Source: an uncultured Oscillospiraceae bacterium (GTDB taxonomy: Bacteria; Bacillota; Clostridia; Oscillospirales; Oscillospiraceae). From it: a stretch of DNA of 60,537 bases. Shown here piece by piece: positions 23,395 to 32,013 of the stretch. Each line of letters starts with the position of its first letter. Position 1 is the stretch's first letter. Location of the stretch: assembly GCA_947626495.1 (NCBI GenBank), contig CANQSJ010000013.1:1-60537 (forward strand). The letters run 5' to 3'. A model generated the notes under the pieces. That model saw only the letters and a program-made list of their open reading frames with translations. It had not been told where the DNA came from and ran no database searches. Made by a program: the position numbers and the translations under genes.

Positions 23395-23672
23395 CCGTAG
23401 GTGGAAAATTTCACGTCCTGGGTGATGTCAAAATTGTCGATGGCCTTGATCAGGCCGATGCACCCCACCTGGAACAGGTCGTCCATGTTCTCGCCCCGGC
23501 CGGAAAACTTCTGGATCACACTGAGCACCAGCCGCAGATTTCCGCTGATCAGCTCCTCCCGGGCCTGCATGTCCCCGGCCTTGGCCCGGACCAGCAGCTG
23601 CCGCGTCTCCTCGCTTTTCAGCACCTTCAGCCTGGCAGTATTCACGCCGCAGATCTCCACTTTGCATTGCAA
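23388..23672 (-). CDS. sigG: RNA polymerase sigma factor SigG, 5' half (gene interrupted)
   Basis: The first 95 codons of SigG. A TTG start at 23672 is chosen because GGGAGGGG lies 8 bases upstream and because the product then opens M-Q-C-K-V-E-I-C-G-V, matching the SigG N-terminus (KVEICGV) that distinguishes it from SigF and SigB. Region 2 is complete: GNLRLVLSVIQKF, then GRGENMDDLFQVGCIGLIKAI and KFSTYGVP. In the present state the frame reads past the junction into the element and stops at 23346, giving a 108-residue truncated product without regions 3 and 4. A SigF/SigG-type promoter lies upstream at 23710-23739. The other half is at 6908-7402. Confidence 0.95.
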
Positions 23673-23709
23673 CGGACTATCCCCTCCCGTTGGTATCGTC
23701 AGGCGAAGA

Positions 23710-23739
23710 TAGTGTTGCCAGCGGCGGCGGATTTGATTC
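23710..23739 (-). promoter_or_regulatory. SigF/SigG-type promoter of sigG
   Basis: On the minus strand the -10 region GGCAACACTA (23719-23710) fits the forespore consensus GGNNANANTR at every fixed position. GAATC (23739-23735) stands 15 bp upstream and matches 4 of 5 of a G-H-A-T-R box. It lies 37 bases before the TTG start. The spacing and identity fit SigF control of sigG. Confidence 0.7.
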
Positions 23740-23869
23740 ACCCGGCCGGCGGCGGTTCAGCCGGGGAAAAAACCGAAAAAAGCTTCCCTTTTCCGGGAGA
23801 GTATGCTAAAATATCGCTTTGAAAGCATACAAAGAGCGATCAAAAATACGCGAGGATGGAGTAACGCCC

Positions 23870-24748
23870 ATGGCCAACCCCTATAAGACCCGGGAAGGCG
23901 GCGCAACCGTCACGGTGTTCGTGCCTTATGACTGCCGCAACCACTGCCCCTTCTGCATCAACAAACAGGAATACGCCGACATGAGCGGCTTCAGCCTGGA
24001 GAAGATCTGCCAGAGCATCCATCGTATGGACGCCATCACCCCCCGGTGCGACTTTGTATTCACCGGCGGCGAGCCCATGGCGAACCTGGAGAGTCTGCAG
24101 GTGATGCTGGACTGCATCCCCACCACCCACCGGGTGTTCATCAACACCACCCTGCCGGTGTTCGAGGACCAGGACCCGGAGGATGTTCTCTCCTTCCTGG
24201 CGAGAAACAAGGGCAAGATCACCTGCGTCAACATCTCCCGCCACATGCAGAAATACGTGGAGGAGTCCCCGGACGAGCTGATCGGCCGGCTGCCGGTCCC
24301 GGCGCGGGTCAACTGCGTGCTGTGGAAAAATTACCCGTCCGAGAAGCTGCCCGATTTCGTCCGCCGCTGGAAGGGCCGGCATGTGTCCATCCAATTCCGG
24401 TACGACTACACCGACACCACGCCGGAGAACCTGTATCGCACGGAGGACGACAACATCCTCCACGACCTGAAGAAGTACTTCACCTACAAGGGCCTGGACG
24501 GCTGCCGGATGCGCAACGGCTACCACTTCCAGTTCGAGGGCGTGGAGATCACCTACCACCGCACCCTGCCCTACAGCACCATCACCGAGACCGGCCCCGA
24601 CGGGGTGACCTACGACATCCTGTACGACGTGCTCATCAAGCAGAACGGCGACATCCACTCCGACTGGACCGGCGTCAAAATGGACGTGCCCGCCTATGAG
24701 CGGGTGGTCTTTGAGCCGGACGATCAGCACTGGATCGAGCGGTGCTGA
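23870..24748 (+). CDS. Radical SAM protein
   Basis: The protein has 292 residues. C-R-N-H-C-P-F-C (about residues 23-30) is the Cx3Cx2C motif that binds the 4Fe-4S cluster and S-adenosylmethionine. FTGGEPMAN (about 62-70) is the GGE motif. No extra C-terminal cluster motif is clear, and the substrate is unknown. The start at ATG 23870 has GGAGTAA upstream; an earlier in-frame TTG (23819) has no ribosome site. It is divergent from sigG, and a strong terminator follows. Confidence 0.85.
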   Translation: MANPYKTREGGATVTVFVPYDCRNHCPFCINKQEYADMSGFSLEKICQSIHRMDAITPRCDFVFTGGEPMANLESLQVMLDCIPTTHRVFINTTLPVFEDQDPEDVLSFLARNKGKITCVNISRHMQKYVEESPDELIGRLPVPARVNCVLWKNYPSEKLPDFVRRWKGRHVSIQFRYDYTDTTPENLYRTEDDNILHDLKKYFTYKGLDGCRMRNGYHFQFEGVEITYHRTLPYSTITETGPDGVTYDILYDVLIKQNGDIHSDWTGVKMDVPAYERVVFEPDDQHWIERC

Positions 24749-24763
24749 GGAATAAAAAAAGAT

Positions 24764-24795
24764 CCGCCGGGAGGCAGTGCCTCCCGGCGGTTTTT
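24764..24795. terminator. Bidirectional terminator
   Basis: CCGCCGGGAGGC/GCCTCCCGGCGG has a 3-base loop, TTTTT on the right and an A-run on the left. It separates the radical SAM gene from the convergent dehydrogenase gene. Confidence 0.92.
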
Positions 24796-24804
24796 GTCTT
24801 TTTG

Positions 24805-25788
24805 TCACACCAGCCGCGTCCGGTAAGCCCCGGTCCGGGCCATCTCCACCGGCCCCTCGATGCCGCAGCGGACCATGCTGGCCACCGCCTCCCGGGTGTA
24901 AAAGGCCATGTGCTGGGTCATGATGACGTTCCGGAACTGGTGCAGGTAGAACACGTTCCGGTTGGCCAGGATGTCCGTGCGGTGGTCGCCGTGGACGATG
25001 CCGGTCTCCCCCTCGATGGTGTCCATGCCCAGGGCGCCGATCTTCAGCGTCTCGATGCCCTCCACCAGCGCCTCGATGTCCGTCAGCTCCCCCCGGGCGC
25101 AGTTGACGATCACCACCCCGTCCTTCATCCTGGCCAGGGAGTCCCGGTCGATGATGTGCCTGGTGGCCGGGGTCAGGGGCAGATGCAGGCTGATCACGTC
25201 GCACTGGCGGTAGAGGGTGTCCAGATCCACGAATTGGGCGTACCGGGCGGCCTCGGCCGTCTCATGCCGGTTCCAGGCCAGCAGCCGGCAGCCGAAGCCG
25301 GACAGGTTTTTCAGCACCTGGGTGCCGATGCGGCCGGTGCCCATTACCCCCACGGTGAGGCTGGACATATCCCGGCCCTGGAGGCCCTCCAGGGAGAAGT
25401 CGTTCACCATCCCCCGCCACATGGCCTGCTTATAGTGCCGCAGGCACATGAGCATCAGCATCACGGCGAAGTCCGCCACCCCGTCGGGCGGGTAGCAGGC
25501 ATTGCACACGGCGATGCCCAGGCTGTGGGCCGCCTCCAGGTCGATGTGGTCATAGCCCACCGTCCGGGTGGAGAGATACCGCACCCCCTGGGCGGCGTAC
25601 CGCTCCAGCAGCGGCCGGTCGATCTGCCCCTGGCCCAGCACGCTCACCGCCTCGAAGCCGGCCGTACGCCCGGCGTTTTCCCATGTGGGCACGTCCCCGG
25701 AGCAGTACGCCTCCACGCCCAGGCGGGCGCACTCCCGGGCGATGTCCTCCCGCTCGTCCGGACGGACCTCGTAAAGATAGATCCTCAT
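24805..25788 (-). CDS. D-isomer 2-hydroxyacid dehydrogenase (D-lactate dehydrogenase-like)
   Basis: The protein has 327 residues and is NAD-dependent. STRTVGYDHIDLEAA, the Rossmann motif VGVMGTGRIGTQVLKN (about 150-165), LHLPLTPATRHIID and NCARGEL (catalytic Arg) are present. A catalytic Glu follows, and H in MTQHMAFYT completes the R-E-H triad. It most resembles D-lactate dehydrogenases of the LdhA/VanH type. The start ATG (25788) overlaps the pepT stop as ATGA, so the two are one operon. Reduction of pyruvate to D-lactate is the likely reaction; another 2-keto acid cannot be excluded. Confidence 0.9.
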   Translation of the reverse strand: MRIYLYEVRPDEREDIARECARLGVEAYCSGDVPTWENAGRTAGFEAVSVLGQGQIDRPLLERYAAQGVRYLSTRTVGYDHIDLEAAHSLGIAVCNACYPPDGVADFAVMLMLMCLRHYKQAMWRGMVNDFSLEGLQGRDMSSLTVGVMGTGRIGTQVLKNLSGFGCRLLAWNRHETAEAARYAQFVDLDTLYRQCDVISLHLPLTPATRHIIDRDSLARMKDGVVIVNCARGELTDIEALVEGIETLKIGALGMDTIEGETGIVHGDHRTDILANRNVFYLHQFRNVIMTQHMAFYTREAVASMVRCGIEGPVEMARTGAYRTRLV

Positions 25789-27005
25789 GCCTCGCTGTAA
25801 AGTCCCACGATATTCAAAAGGATCTCGGTCACGGTGTCCATATCCTCCGCCGCAATGCACTCCATGGGGCCGTGGAAGTTATAGCCGCCGGTGCCCAGGT
25901 TGGGGCAGGGCAGGCCCACGTAGCTCAGCCGCGCCCCGTCGGTGCCGCCCCGGATGGGCTCCACCGACGGCTCCACCCCCGCCATGCGGGAGGCCTTCTT
26001 GGCGTTCTCCACCAGGTGCATGCACCCGGTCAGCTTCTCCTTCATGTTGTAGTAGCTGTCCCGCAGCTCCAGCTCCACCTTCGCGGTGGGATGGGCCGCC
26101 GCGGCCCGGTCGCAGGCCGCCGTCAGCAGGGCCTTGCGCTCTTCGAACCGCGCCCGGTCATGATCCCGGATGATGTATCCCATCTGGGCATAGGCGGCGG
26201 TGCCCTTCAGCCCGTCCAGATGGAAGAAGCCCTCATAGCCCTCGGTCCGGCCGGGGATCTGCTCCGGCGGCAGGGCGGCGTTCACCTCCTGGGCGATGAG
26301 GAGGGCGTTTTCCATGATGCCCTTGGCGGTGCCGGGGTGCACGGACACGCCGGTGATGGTGATGACCGCCGAGGCGGCGTTGAAGTTCTCATACTCGATG
26401 GACCCGGCCGCGCCGCCGTCCACCGTGTAGGCGTATTTCGCCCCGAAGGCGTCCACGTTGAAGTGGTCCGGCCCCTGGCCGATCTCCTCGTCGGGGGTGA
26501 AGGCCACGCAGATCCGCCCGTGGGGCAGCTTTTCCCCGACGAGCCGCTGGCATAAGGTCATGATCTCCGCCACGCCGGCCTTGTCGTCCGCGCCCAGAAG
26601 GCTGGAGCCGTCGGCGGTGATGAGGGTCTTGCCGGCCAGGTCCTTCAGGAAGGGGAAGTCCTCCCGGCGGATGACGCGCCCCTCCCGGGGCAGGACCACA
26701 TCCCCGCCGTCATAGTCCGGGTGCAGCACCGGCGTCACCTTCGCGCCCGGGAAGGCCGGGGCGGTGTCCATGTGGGCGAGAAAGCCGATAGCCGGGGCGT
26801 TCTCATATCCCGGCGTTGCGGGCAGCCAGGCGGTGACGATACAGTTTTCGTCCACCGAGGGATTCTCCAGACCCAGCTCCTTCAGCTCCTCCACCAGCAC
26901 ATTCGCCAGATCCCACTGGCACGGGGTGGACGGCGTCGTCCCGGTCTCATCGCTGGAGGGGGTGCCGATCCGGGCGTACTTCAAAAAACGCTCATAGGCG
27001 CGCAT
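25785..27005 (-). CDS. pepT: Peptidase T (tripeptide aminopeptidase)
   Basis: The protein has 406 residues and is an M20-family zinc aminopeptidase that removes N-terminal residues from tripeptides in the cytoplasm. Metal-site motifs are GFLAHMDTAP, GADDKAGVAEIM and FTPDEEIGQGPDHF. TVDGGAAGSIEYENFNA and the C-terminal RGGTDGARLSY and NFHGPMECI are typical of PepT. The length is normal. The start is ATG 27005 with AAGGAGC upstream, and it is translationally coupled to the dehydrogenase gene downstream. Confidence 0.96.
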   Translation of the reverse strand: MRAYERFLKYARIGTPSSDETGTTPSTPCQWDLANVLVEELKELGLENPSVDENCIVTAWLPATPGYENAPAIGFLAHMDTAPAFPGAKVTPVLHPDYDGGDVVLPREGRVIRREDFPFLKDLAGKTLITADGSSLLGADDKAGVAEIMTLCQRLVGEKLPHGRICVAFTPDEEIGQGPDHFNVDAFGAKYAYTVDGGAAGSIEYENFNAASAVITITGVSVHPGTAKGIMENALLIAQEVNAALPPEQIPGRTEGYEGFFHLDGLKGTAAYAQMGYIIRDHDRARFEERKALLTAACDRAAAAHPTAKVELELRDSYYNMKEKLTGCMHLVENAKKASRMAGVEPSVEPIRGGTDGARLSYVGLPCPNLGTGGYNFHGPMECIAAEDMDTVTEILLNIVGLYSEA

Positions 27006-27106
27006 TGCAAACAGCTCCTTTTTTCTGGTTTTTCTGCTTCTCCGGTAGCCCGCCCGGAGCACTGACAGGATACCACACCGGGCCGGTCACGTCAAATCCT
27101 CTTTCG

Positions 27107-27140
27107 CAAAAACGGCCGGGGAGTTTGCCTCCCCGGCCGT
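27107..27140 (-). terminator. Terminator of the ABC export operon
   Basis: ACGGCCGGGGAG/CTCCCCGGCCGT is a 12-bp stem with a 5-base loop; TTTTTG follows on the minus strand. Confidence 0.9.
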
Positions 27141-28559
27141 TCACTCGACGACGGTGTCCTCCAGGATGAGCGCCTCGGCGTTGCTGGCCAGGGCGTCGGC
27201 GGAGGTGCGGGACACCAGGTAGTACTCCTGGCCGTTCACCACGCACAGGTGATGGACGCTGTCGTAAGCGCGAAATTCCACCACTACCTCCGGAAACTGC
27301 TCGCTGTCCTGGCGGAAGGTGAACCGGTACAGCATCCCCCGGCCCTCCGTCTCGCCCACCCGGCTGTCCGCCGGCAGCTCATAGACCTGGCGCAGCCAGT
27401 TGTTCACCCGCTCGGTGTTCAGACTCCTCTCGCCGGCGGTAAAGATGTCCTCCGGCTCCTCCCCCTCCTGGGTGGGGGTGGACACGCTGTGCTCGATGGT
27501 GTAGGTGTCCCGCTCCAGCTCCATGAACACGCTCTCCAGCCGCTCCCAGTCCAATGCCGTGGGCGCCAGGGGCTCCATGGCCTCGAAGTCCGGGTACATC
27601 ATCCCGTCCAGCACCGTCCCGGCCACCAGGTAGACCATGTCCGAGCCCGCCAGGCGCACGTACACGTCCCCGTCCTTGTAGTCCCCAAACTGGAGGGTGA
27701 AGGACCGCTCCTTGCCGTCCGGGTCCCGATAGTCCACCCGGACGGTGCCCTGGGGCCGGTCCAGGCCGTATTCCGTCCCCCGGCCCGCCGACCAGCTGAC
27801 GCAGTCGGTGAGGACCAGCTTCGTGGCGAGGCCGTAGAGCTGCTCCACCTGATCGGTGTCCAGCGGCCGGACCGCCGCGCCGCTCTCGTCCAGGAGAAAC
27901 CAGGGCCACGTATCGGTGTACCAGCTGTCCGTCCCATCGGGGAGCCAGGCCAGCTCATAATCCCCCACGTCGGTGGTCACGGCCAGGGCCGTGACGGAGG
28001 CGATGTCCGCCGGGACGCTCTCCAGAGCCAGCACGTCGTCCAGCCCGATCTGAAAGTTCTCCGCCAGCACGCCGTCCTCCAGATAGACCGTGTCGGTCCC
28101 GTCCACGCGCACATACCACTGGCCGGTGGGGGCGGTGGAGCCGATGGCATAGGTGACCACCTGATCCGCCGTGCCGGCCATCACCGTGAAGGCCGGGTCC
28201 ACCAGGCCGTACTGGTCGAAGTCGGTCACATCCTCCACCGCTCCCGAGGCCGTCACCGAGGCCACCGCCCGGACCAGCGGGGCCACCGCCTCGCCGTCGA
28301 TGGGGCAGTCCGGGTCCTGCTGGTTCACCCAGCCGCCGGCGTCGGCGTCATAGCGCAGACTCACCGCGTCGCCGAAATAGTTCCACGCCAGGGCGATCAC
28401 GTCCTCCTCCGCGCCCACGGAGAGATCCGTCTTCGGCATATTGGCCTGCTCCGCCAGATCCTCCTCATGGCGCTGGGTCATGGACTCGGCCAGCAGCCAC
28501 GCTCCGATCAGCACCGCCAGCGCCGCCAGAAGCACCGCCAGCTTCGCTCCGCGCTTCAT
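27141..28559 (-). CDS. DUF4340 domain protein
   Basis: The 472-residue protein has one N-terminal membrane anchor (about 8-25, LAVLLAALAVLIGAWLLA) and a large extracytoplasmic part with two DUF4340-like halves. It is the last gene of a four-gene ABC export operon (ATPase, permease, GldG-like, DUF4340). Its start overlaps the stop of the GldG-like gene by one base (TGATG). Proteins of this family regularly accompany Gld-type ABC-2 transporters in Bacteria that do not glide; the substrate is not known. Confidence 0.85.
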   Translation of the reverse strand: MKRGAKLAVLLAALAVLIGAWLLAESMTQRHEEDLAEQANMPKTDLSVGAEEDVIALAWNYFGDAVSLRYDADAGGWVNQQDPDCPIDGEAVAPLVRAVASVTASGAVEDVTDFDQYGLVDPAFTVMAGTADQVVTYAIGSTAPTGQWYVRVDGTDTVYLEDGVLAENFQIGLDDVLALESVPADIASVTALAVTTDVGDYELAWLPDGTDSWYTDTWPWFLLDESGAAVRPLDTDQVEQLYGLATKLVLTDCVSWSAGRGTEYGLDRPQGTVRVDYRDPDGKERSFTLQFGDYKDGDVYVRLAGSDMVYLVAGTVLDGMMYPDFEAMEPLAPTALDWERLESVFMELERDTYTIEHSVSTPTQEGEEPEDIFTAGERSLNTERVNNWLRQVYELPADSRVGETEGRGMLYRFTFRQDSEQFPEVVVEFRAYDSVHHLCVVNGQEYYLVSRTSADALASNAEALILEDTVVE

Positions 28560-30013
28560 CAGCGCCGCCTCCTTCTCATGTAGATCACCAGCCCCGCCGC
28601 CAGGAACAGCGCCGGGATCACCGCCGTCAGCGCCACCTTCAGCACCCCGGCCGCACTCTCGTCAAAGGTCAGGTAGTCCCCGGTCAGGATCTTGGGGTGG
28701 ATGGAGATGCCCTGCTCCTGGCGGCTGAGCCAGTTCACGCCGTTCAAAAACAGGTCCATTCCCGCCCCGGACACCATGTCGCTGAAGTCCGCCTCCATGA
28801 ACCGGGTGGAGCCGAACACCGCCAGCCGCGCCCCGGTGGTCTCGTTTTCCGCCGCCGCCGCCAGGATGAAGGAGCCCGTCCGGTCCCCGTCCGCCCGCTC
28901 GTAGCCCGTCAGGCCCTCCAGGCCCTCCTTCAGATAGCTGGTCAGGCTGCTCTCCAGCAGGGGCGTCACCGTGATGTCCGCCGGGATATGCTCCGCCAGG
29001 ACCATGCCCTGGCTGTCGGGCATGAGCACGGAGTATCCCCCCTCCCTCAGGGGCGCGGTGATGTCGTGGCTGCCGATCTGGGGCAGGAGAAGGTCGATGT
29101 AGCCGTAGCTGTAATAGCGGCTGTCGTCCTCCATGACGCACCCGTCCAGCAGCTCCAGCCCGAAGCCGTCCAGCAGCGCCTTCAGATGGGGCATGTCCGC
29201 CGCCGTGTAGGCGGTGGTCACCAGCAGCTGTCCGCCCCCGGCCAGATACTCCTCCACCATGGCCGCCTCCCGGGCGGTCAGGTCGCTGACCGGGCCGAAC
29301 AGCGCCAGCACGGCGCAGTCGTCCGGTACCGCCTCCGCCGTCAGCAGATTCAGGCTCTCCGCCTGGACGTTCTCCAGCGCCATGGCGTCCAGCACATCGT
29401 CGCTGACGCCCGTCTCCCCGTGGCCGGTGAGATAATAGAGGATCGGCAGATCCCCGCCGGTCACATAGCCGATGGCGCCGGTGATCTTCCCCTCCCCGGC
29501 GAACACGTCCAGATACTCCGAGCCGTAATATGTAAGGTAATAGCTGTACATCTCATAGTCGGAGTAGGTCCACACGCTGTCGTAGGGGATGTACATGCTC
29601 CGGTCGCCGCTGGCCACGATCAGGCTGTTCTCCGTCACCGTCTCGTCGGTGTACTCCGCGGCGAAGCCGGGATAGCGCACCGGGTCCACGCTGGTGACCG
29701 TCACCCGGTCGAACTGGGCATAGCGCAGCAGCACCTGCTCCATGGTGGTGTTTTCGTTGCCCGGCTGGACCAGCCAGTAGATCTCCACGTCCTTGTCCAG
29801 GGCCGCCAGCGCCTGCTCCGTTCCCTGGGACAGGGTATACAGCTGCTCGTCCGTCATATCCAGCTGTGTGGCCGTGGCTGGCAGCGCTCCCACCGCCAGA
29901 TTCGCCACCACCGCCATGGCGGCGACGATCACCGCGGCGAACACGCTGTAAGCGCCCGCCCGCCAGCTCTTCGTGCGGAAGGAGGCGGCCAGCTTTTCCC
30001 GCAGCTTTTTCAT
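28559..30013 (-). CDS. GldG-like ABC transporter accessory protein
   Basis: The 484-residue protein has an N-terminal membrane segment (about 20-42), a large outside domain, and a C-terminal membrane segment followed by arginines (GLVIYMRRRRR). The outside part starts with LDMTDEQLYTLSQGT and contains YYLTGHGETGVSDD and LLVTTAYTAADMPHL, marks of the ABC-type uncharacterised transport family that includes GldG. The start at ATG 30013 is 8 bases after AGGAGG; the in-frame GTG at 30022 is too close. It overlaps the permease gene by 4 bases. Confidence 0.88.
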   Translation of the reverse strand: MKKLREKLAASFRTKSWRAGAYSVFAAVIVAAMAVVANLAVGALPATATQLDMTDEQLYTLSQGTEQALAALDKDVEIYWLVQPGNENTTMEQVLLRYAQFDRVTVTSVDPVRYPGFAAEYTDETVTENSLIVASGDRSMYIPYDSVWTYSDYEMYSYYLTYYGSEYLDVFAGEGKITGAIGYVTGGDLPILYYLTGHGETGVSDDVLDAMALENVQAESLNLLTAEAVPDDCAVLALFGPVSDLTAREAAMVEEYLAGGGQLLVTTAYTAADMPHLKALLDGFGLELLDGCVMEDDSRYYSYGYIDLLLPQIGSHDITAPLREGGYSVLMPDSQGMVLAEHIPADITVTPLLESSLTSYLKEGLEGLTGYERADGDRTGSFILAAAAENETTGARLAVFGSTRFMEADFSDMVSGAGMDLFLNGVNWLSRQEQGISIHPKILTGDYLTFDESAAGVLKVALTAVIPALFLAAGLVIYMRRRRR

Positions 30014-30882
30014 GCCGCCCACCTCCTGCGCTCCATGGCCTGGACCGTGAGGAACAGGAACACCGCCGCCACCGACAGGAAATAGACGACGGACCGTATG
30101 TCGAATATATCATAGGCGAAGCTGTCGAATCTGTCGAAAACGGCCAGCTGGCCCACCACCTTGGCAAAAAGGCCGGGAAATGCCTTCGGCCACAGGGCAT
30201 AGCTGGCCCCCAGCGCTCCCTCCAGCGCCAGACCCAGCGCCAGCGAGAAGGTCCGGTTGGCGGTGACGCGCCACACGATCAGCGCGAACACCGCCGCCGC
30301 CAGCGCGAAGGCCGCCAGACTGGCGGGCCCGGAGGCGGGGATATAGTCGGTGAGGGGTGTGAGAAAATACACCAGCAGCAGCACGATGAAGCTGGTCCCC
30401 GCCGCCAGGGCCGGGCTCTCCATCAGGCTGGACACATACAGTCCAATCGCCGTCAGGGCCATGCCCAAGAACACATAGCCCACCAGCGCCCCGTAGGCGC
30501 TCTTCAGCGACACGCTCCCCGCCGTGGCCAGGGCGTTGAGCAGCAGCGGATACAGGCCCACCACCAGGATGGGCATGGCCATCACCGTCACCAGGGCCAG
30601 ATACTTGCCCAGCACGATCTTCGTCATGCTCAGGGGCAGGCTGTACAGCAGCTGGTCCGTCTTCTGATGCCGCTCCTCCGCCACGCTCCGCATGGTCAGC
30701 AGCGGGATGGCGATGAGGTAGATGAAGGTCATGCTGTACAGCACGTTGGTGAAGTCGGGGGACCCGGCCAGGTTGCTCACCATCACATAGATGCCGGCGA
30801 ACAGCAGCATCAGCGCCCCGTATACATAGCCGGTCAGGCCGTTGAGCTGGCTGTCCAGCTCCCGCTCGTAGATCGCGCTCAT
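30010..30882 (-). CDS. ABC-2 type permease (GldF-like)
   Basis: The 290-residue protein has about six membrane segments (for example LTGYVYGALMLLFAGIYVMV and PILVVGLYPLLLNALA). The cytoplasmic loop RSVAEERHQKTDQLLYSLPLS between segments 2 and 3 is the typical contact for the ATPase in this family. ATGA overlaps join it to the ATPase upstream and the GldG-like gene downstream, so the subunits are made together. Confidence 0.9.
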   Translation of the reverse strand: MSAIYERELDSQLNGLTGYVYGALMLLFAGIYVMVSNLAGSPDFTNVLYSMTFIYLIAIPLLTMRSVAEERHQKTDQLLYSLPLSMTKIVLGKYLALVTVMAMPILVVGLYPLLLNALATAGSVSLKSAYGALVGYVFLGMALTAIGLYVSSLMESPALAAGTSFIVLLLVYFLTPLTDYIPASGPASLAAFALAAAVFALIVWRVTANRTFSLALGLALEGALGASYALWPKAFPGLFAKVVGQLAVFDRFDSFAYDIFDIRSVVYFLSVAAVFLFLTVQAMERRRWAA

Positions 30883-31877
30883 GCTCTCCCTCCTCTGGCC
30901 CCTCTCCCGCTCCGGCGGGACGCCGGGACGGCGGGCTCGTCGGGCTGCTCCTTTGTCAGGGCCAGGAACACGTCCTCCAGATCGGCCTGCTCCCGCTCCA
31001 GGCGCAGCACCGGTATGCGCATATCGCTCAGGGCGAAGCTGAGCCGCTCATCCATGGCCGGGCCGGCATCCGAGGACTCCGCCGTCACCTCCAGCCGTCC
31101 GTCGGTCCCCGGCTCCGTGGTCACCGCCAGCACGCCCTCCACCGGCTCCAGGGCCTGGTGGACCTCCCCGGGAGCGGCCTTCACCGTCAGCCGATAGGTC
31201 ACCTTCCCGGCGAACCGCTGCTCCAGCTCTCCCGGCGTCCCCTGGGCCACCAGACGGCCCCGGTGGATCATCAGCACCCGGTCGCACACCGCCTGCACCT
31301 CGCTGAGGATATGGCTGGAGAGGATCACCGTCCGCTCCCGGCCCAGGGACCGGATCAGCTGGCGGATTTCCACGATCTGCAGCGGGTCCAGGCCCACCGT
31401 GGGCTCGTCCAGGATGATGACCTGGGGCTTGCCCAGCAGGGCCTGGGCGATGCCCACCCGCTGGCGGTAGCCCTTGGACAGATTGCGGATCAGCCGTCCG
31501 GCCACATCCGCCACGCCGGTGACGGCCTCCGCCTGGGAGAGCTGTCCCTCCAGCTCCCGGAAGGGCACGCCCTTGGCCCGGGCCACGAAGGTGAGGTATT
31601 CCTCCACCGTCATGCCCATGTACAGCGGCGGTTGCTCCGGCAGATAGCCCACCAGCCGCTTGGCGGCGATGGGCTGGTCGAATATGTCGAATCCCCCGAT
31701 GGTCACCCGGCCCTCCGTGGCGGCCAGGCAGCCGGTGAGGATGTTCATGGTCGTGGTCTTCCCCGCCCCGTTGGGGCCCAGAAAGCCGTAGACAAGGCCG
31801 CTGTCCACCGTGAAGGACAGATCCTCCACCGCGGCGCGGGAGCCGTATCGCTTTGTCAGGTGGCTCACCTCGATCAC
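30879..31877 (-). CDS. ABC transporter ATP-binding protein (GldA-like)
   Basis: The protein has 332 residues: Walker A GPNGAGKTT (about 36-44), Q-loop YLPEQPPLY, signature LSKGYRQRVG, Walker B VIILDEPTVGLDP and H-switch SSHIL. After residue 215 it carries the accessory C-terminal domain common to ABC-2 exporter ATPases. The start is a GTG or ATG-equivalent codon at 31877 after GGAGGCGG. First gene of the operon; about 100 bases of leader lie between it and the thiN terminator. Confidence 0.93.
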   Translation of the reverse strand: MIEVSHLTKRYGSRAAVEDLSFTVDSGLVYGFLGPNGAGKTTTMNILTGCLAATEGRVTIGGFDIFDQPIAAKRLVGYLPEQPPLYMGMTVEEYLTFVARAKGVPFRELEGQLSQAEAVTGVADVAGRLIRNLSKGYRQRVGIAQALLGKPQVIILDEPTVGLDPLQIVEIRQLIRSLGRERTVILSSHILSEVQAVCDRVLMIHRGRLVAQGTPGELEQRFAGKVTYRLTVKAAPGEVHQALEPVEGVLAVTTEPGTDGRLEVTAESSDAGPAMDERLSFALSDMRIPVLRLEREQADLEDVFLALTKEQPDEPAVPASRRSGRGARGGRA

Positions 31878-31970
31878 GGGACCGCCTCCTTTCCTTCAGC
31901 CTCCCCATTGTACACCACAAGGCAAGCACTTTTGTGACCGAATGATGAAATTTTCTTTGATATTTTCGCA

Positions 31971-32000
31971 AAAAAGGCGCCCCGCCTTGCGCGGAGCGCC
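31971..32000 (-). terminator. Terminator of the thiamine operon
   Basis: GGCGCTCCGC pairs with GGCGGGGCGCC across a short loop; six T follow on the minus strand, just past the thiN stop. Confidence 0.8.
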
Positions 32001-32013
32001 CTTCATGGCCCGT

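Noticed and set aside
6908-23672. sigG halves as an ordinary pseudogene, or as SigF/SigB
   Set aside because: There is no frameshift or stop, and the parts join exactly at the direct repeat. The N-terminal KVEICGV and the SLFEPVYNDGG segment are SigG marks.
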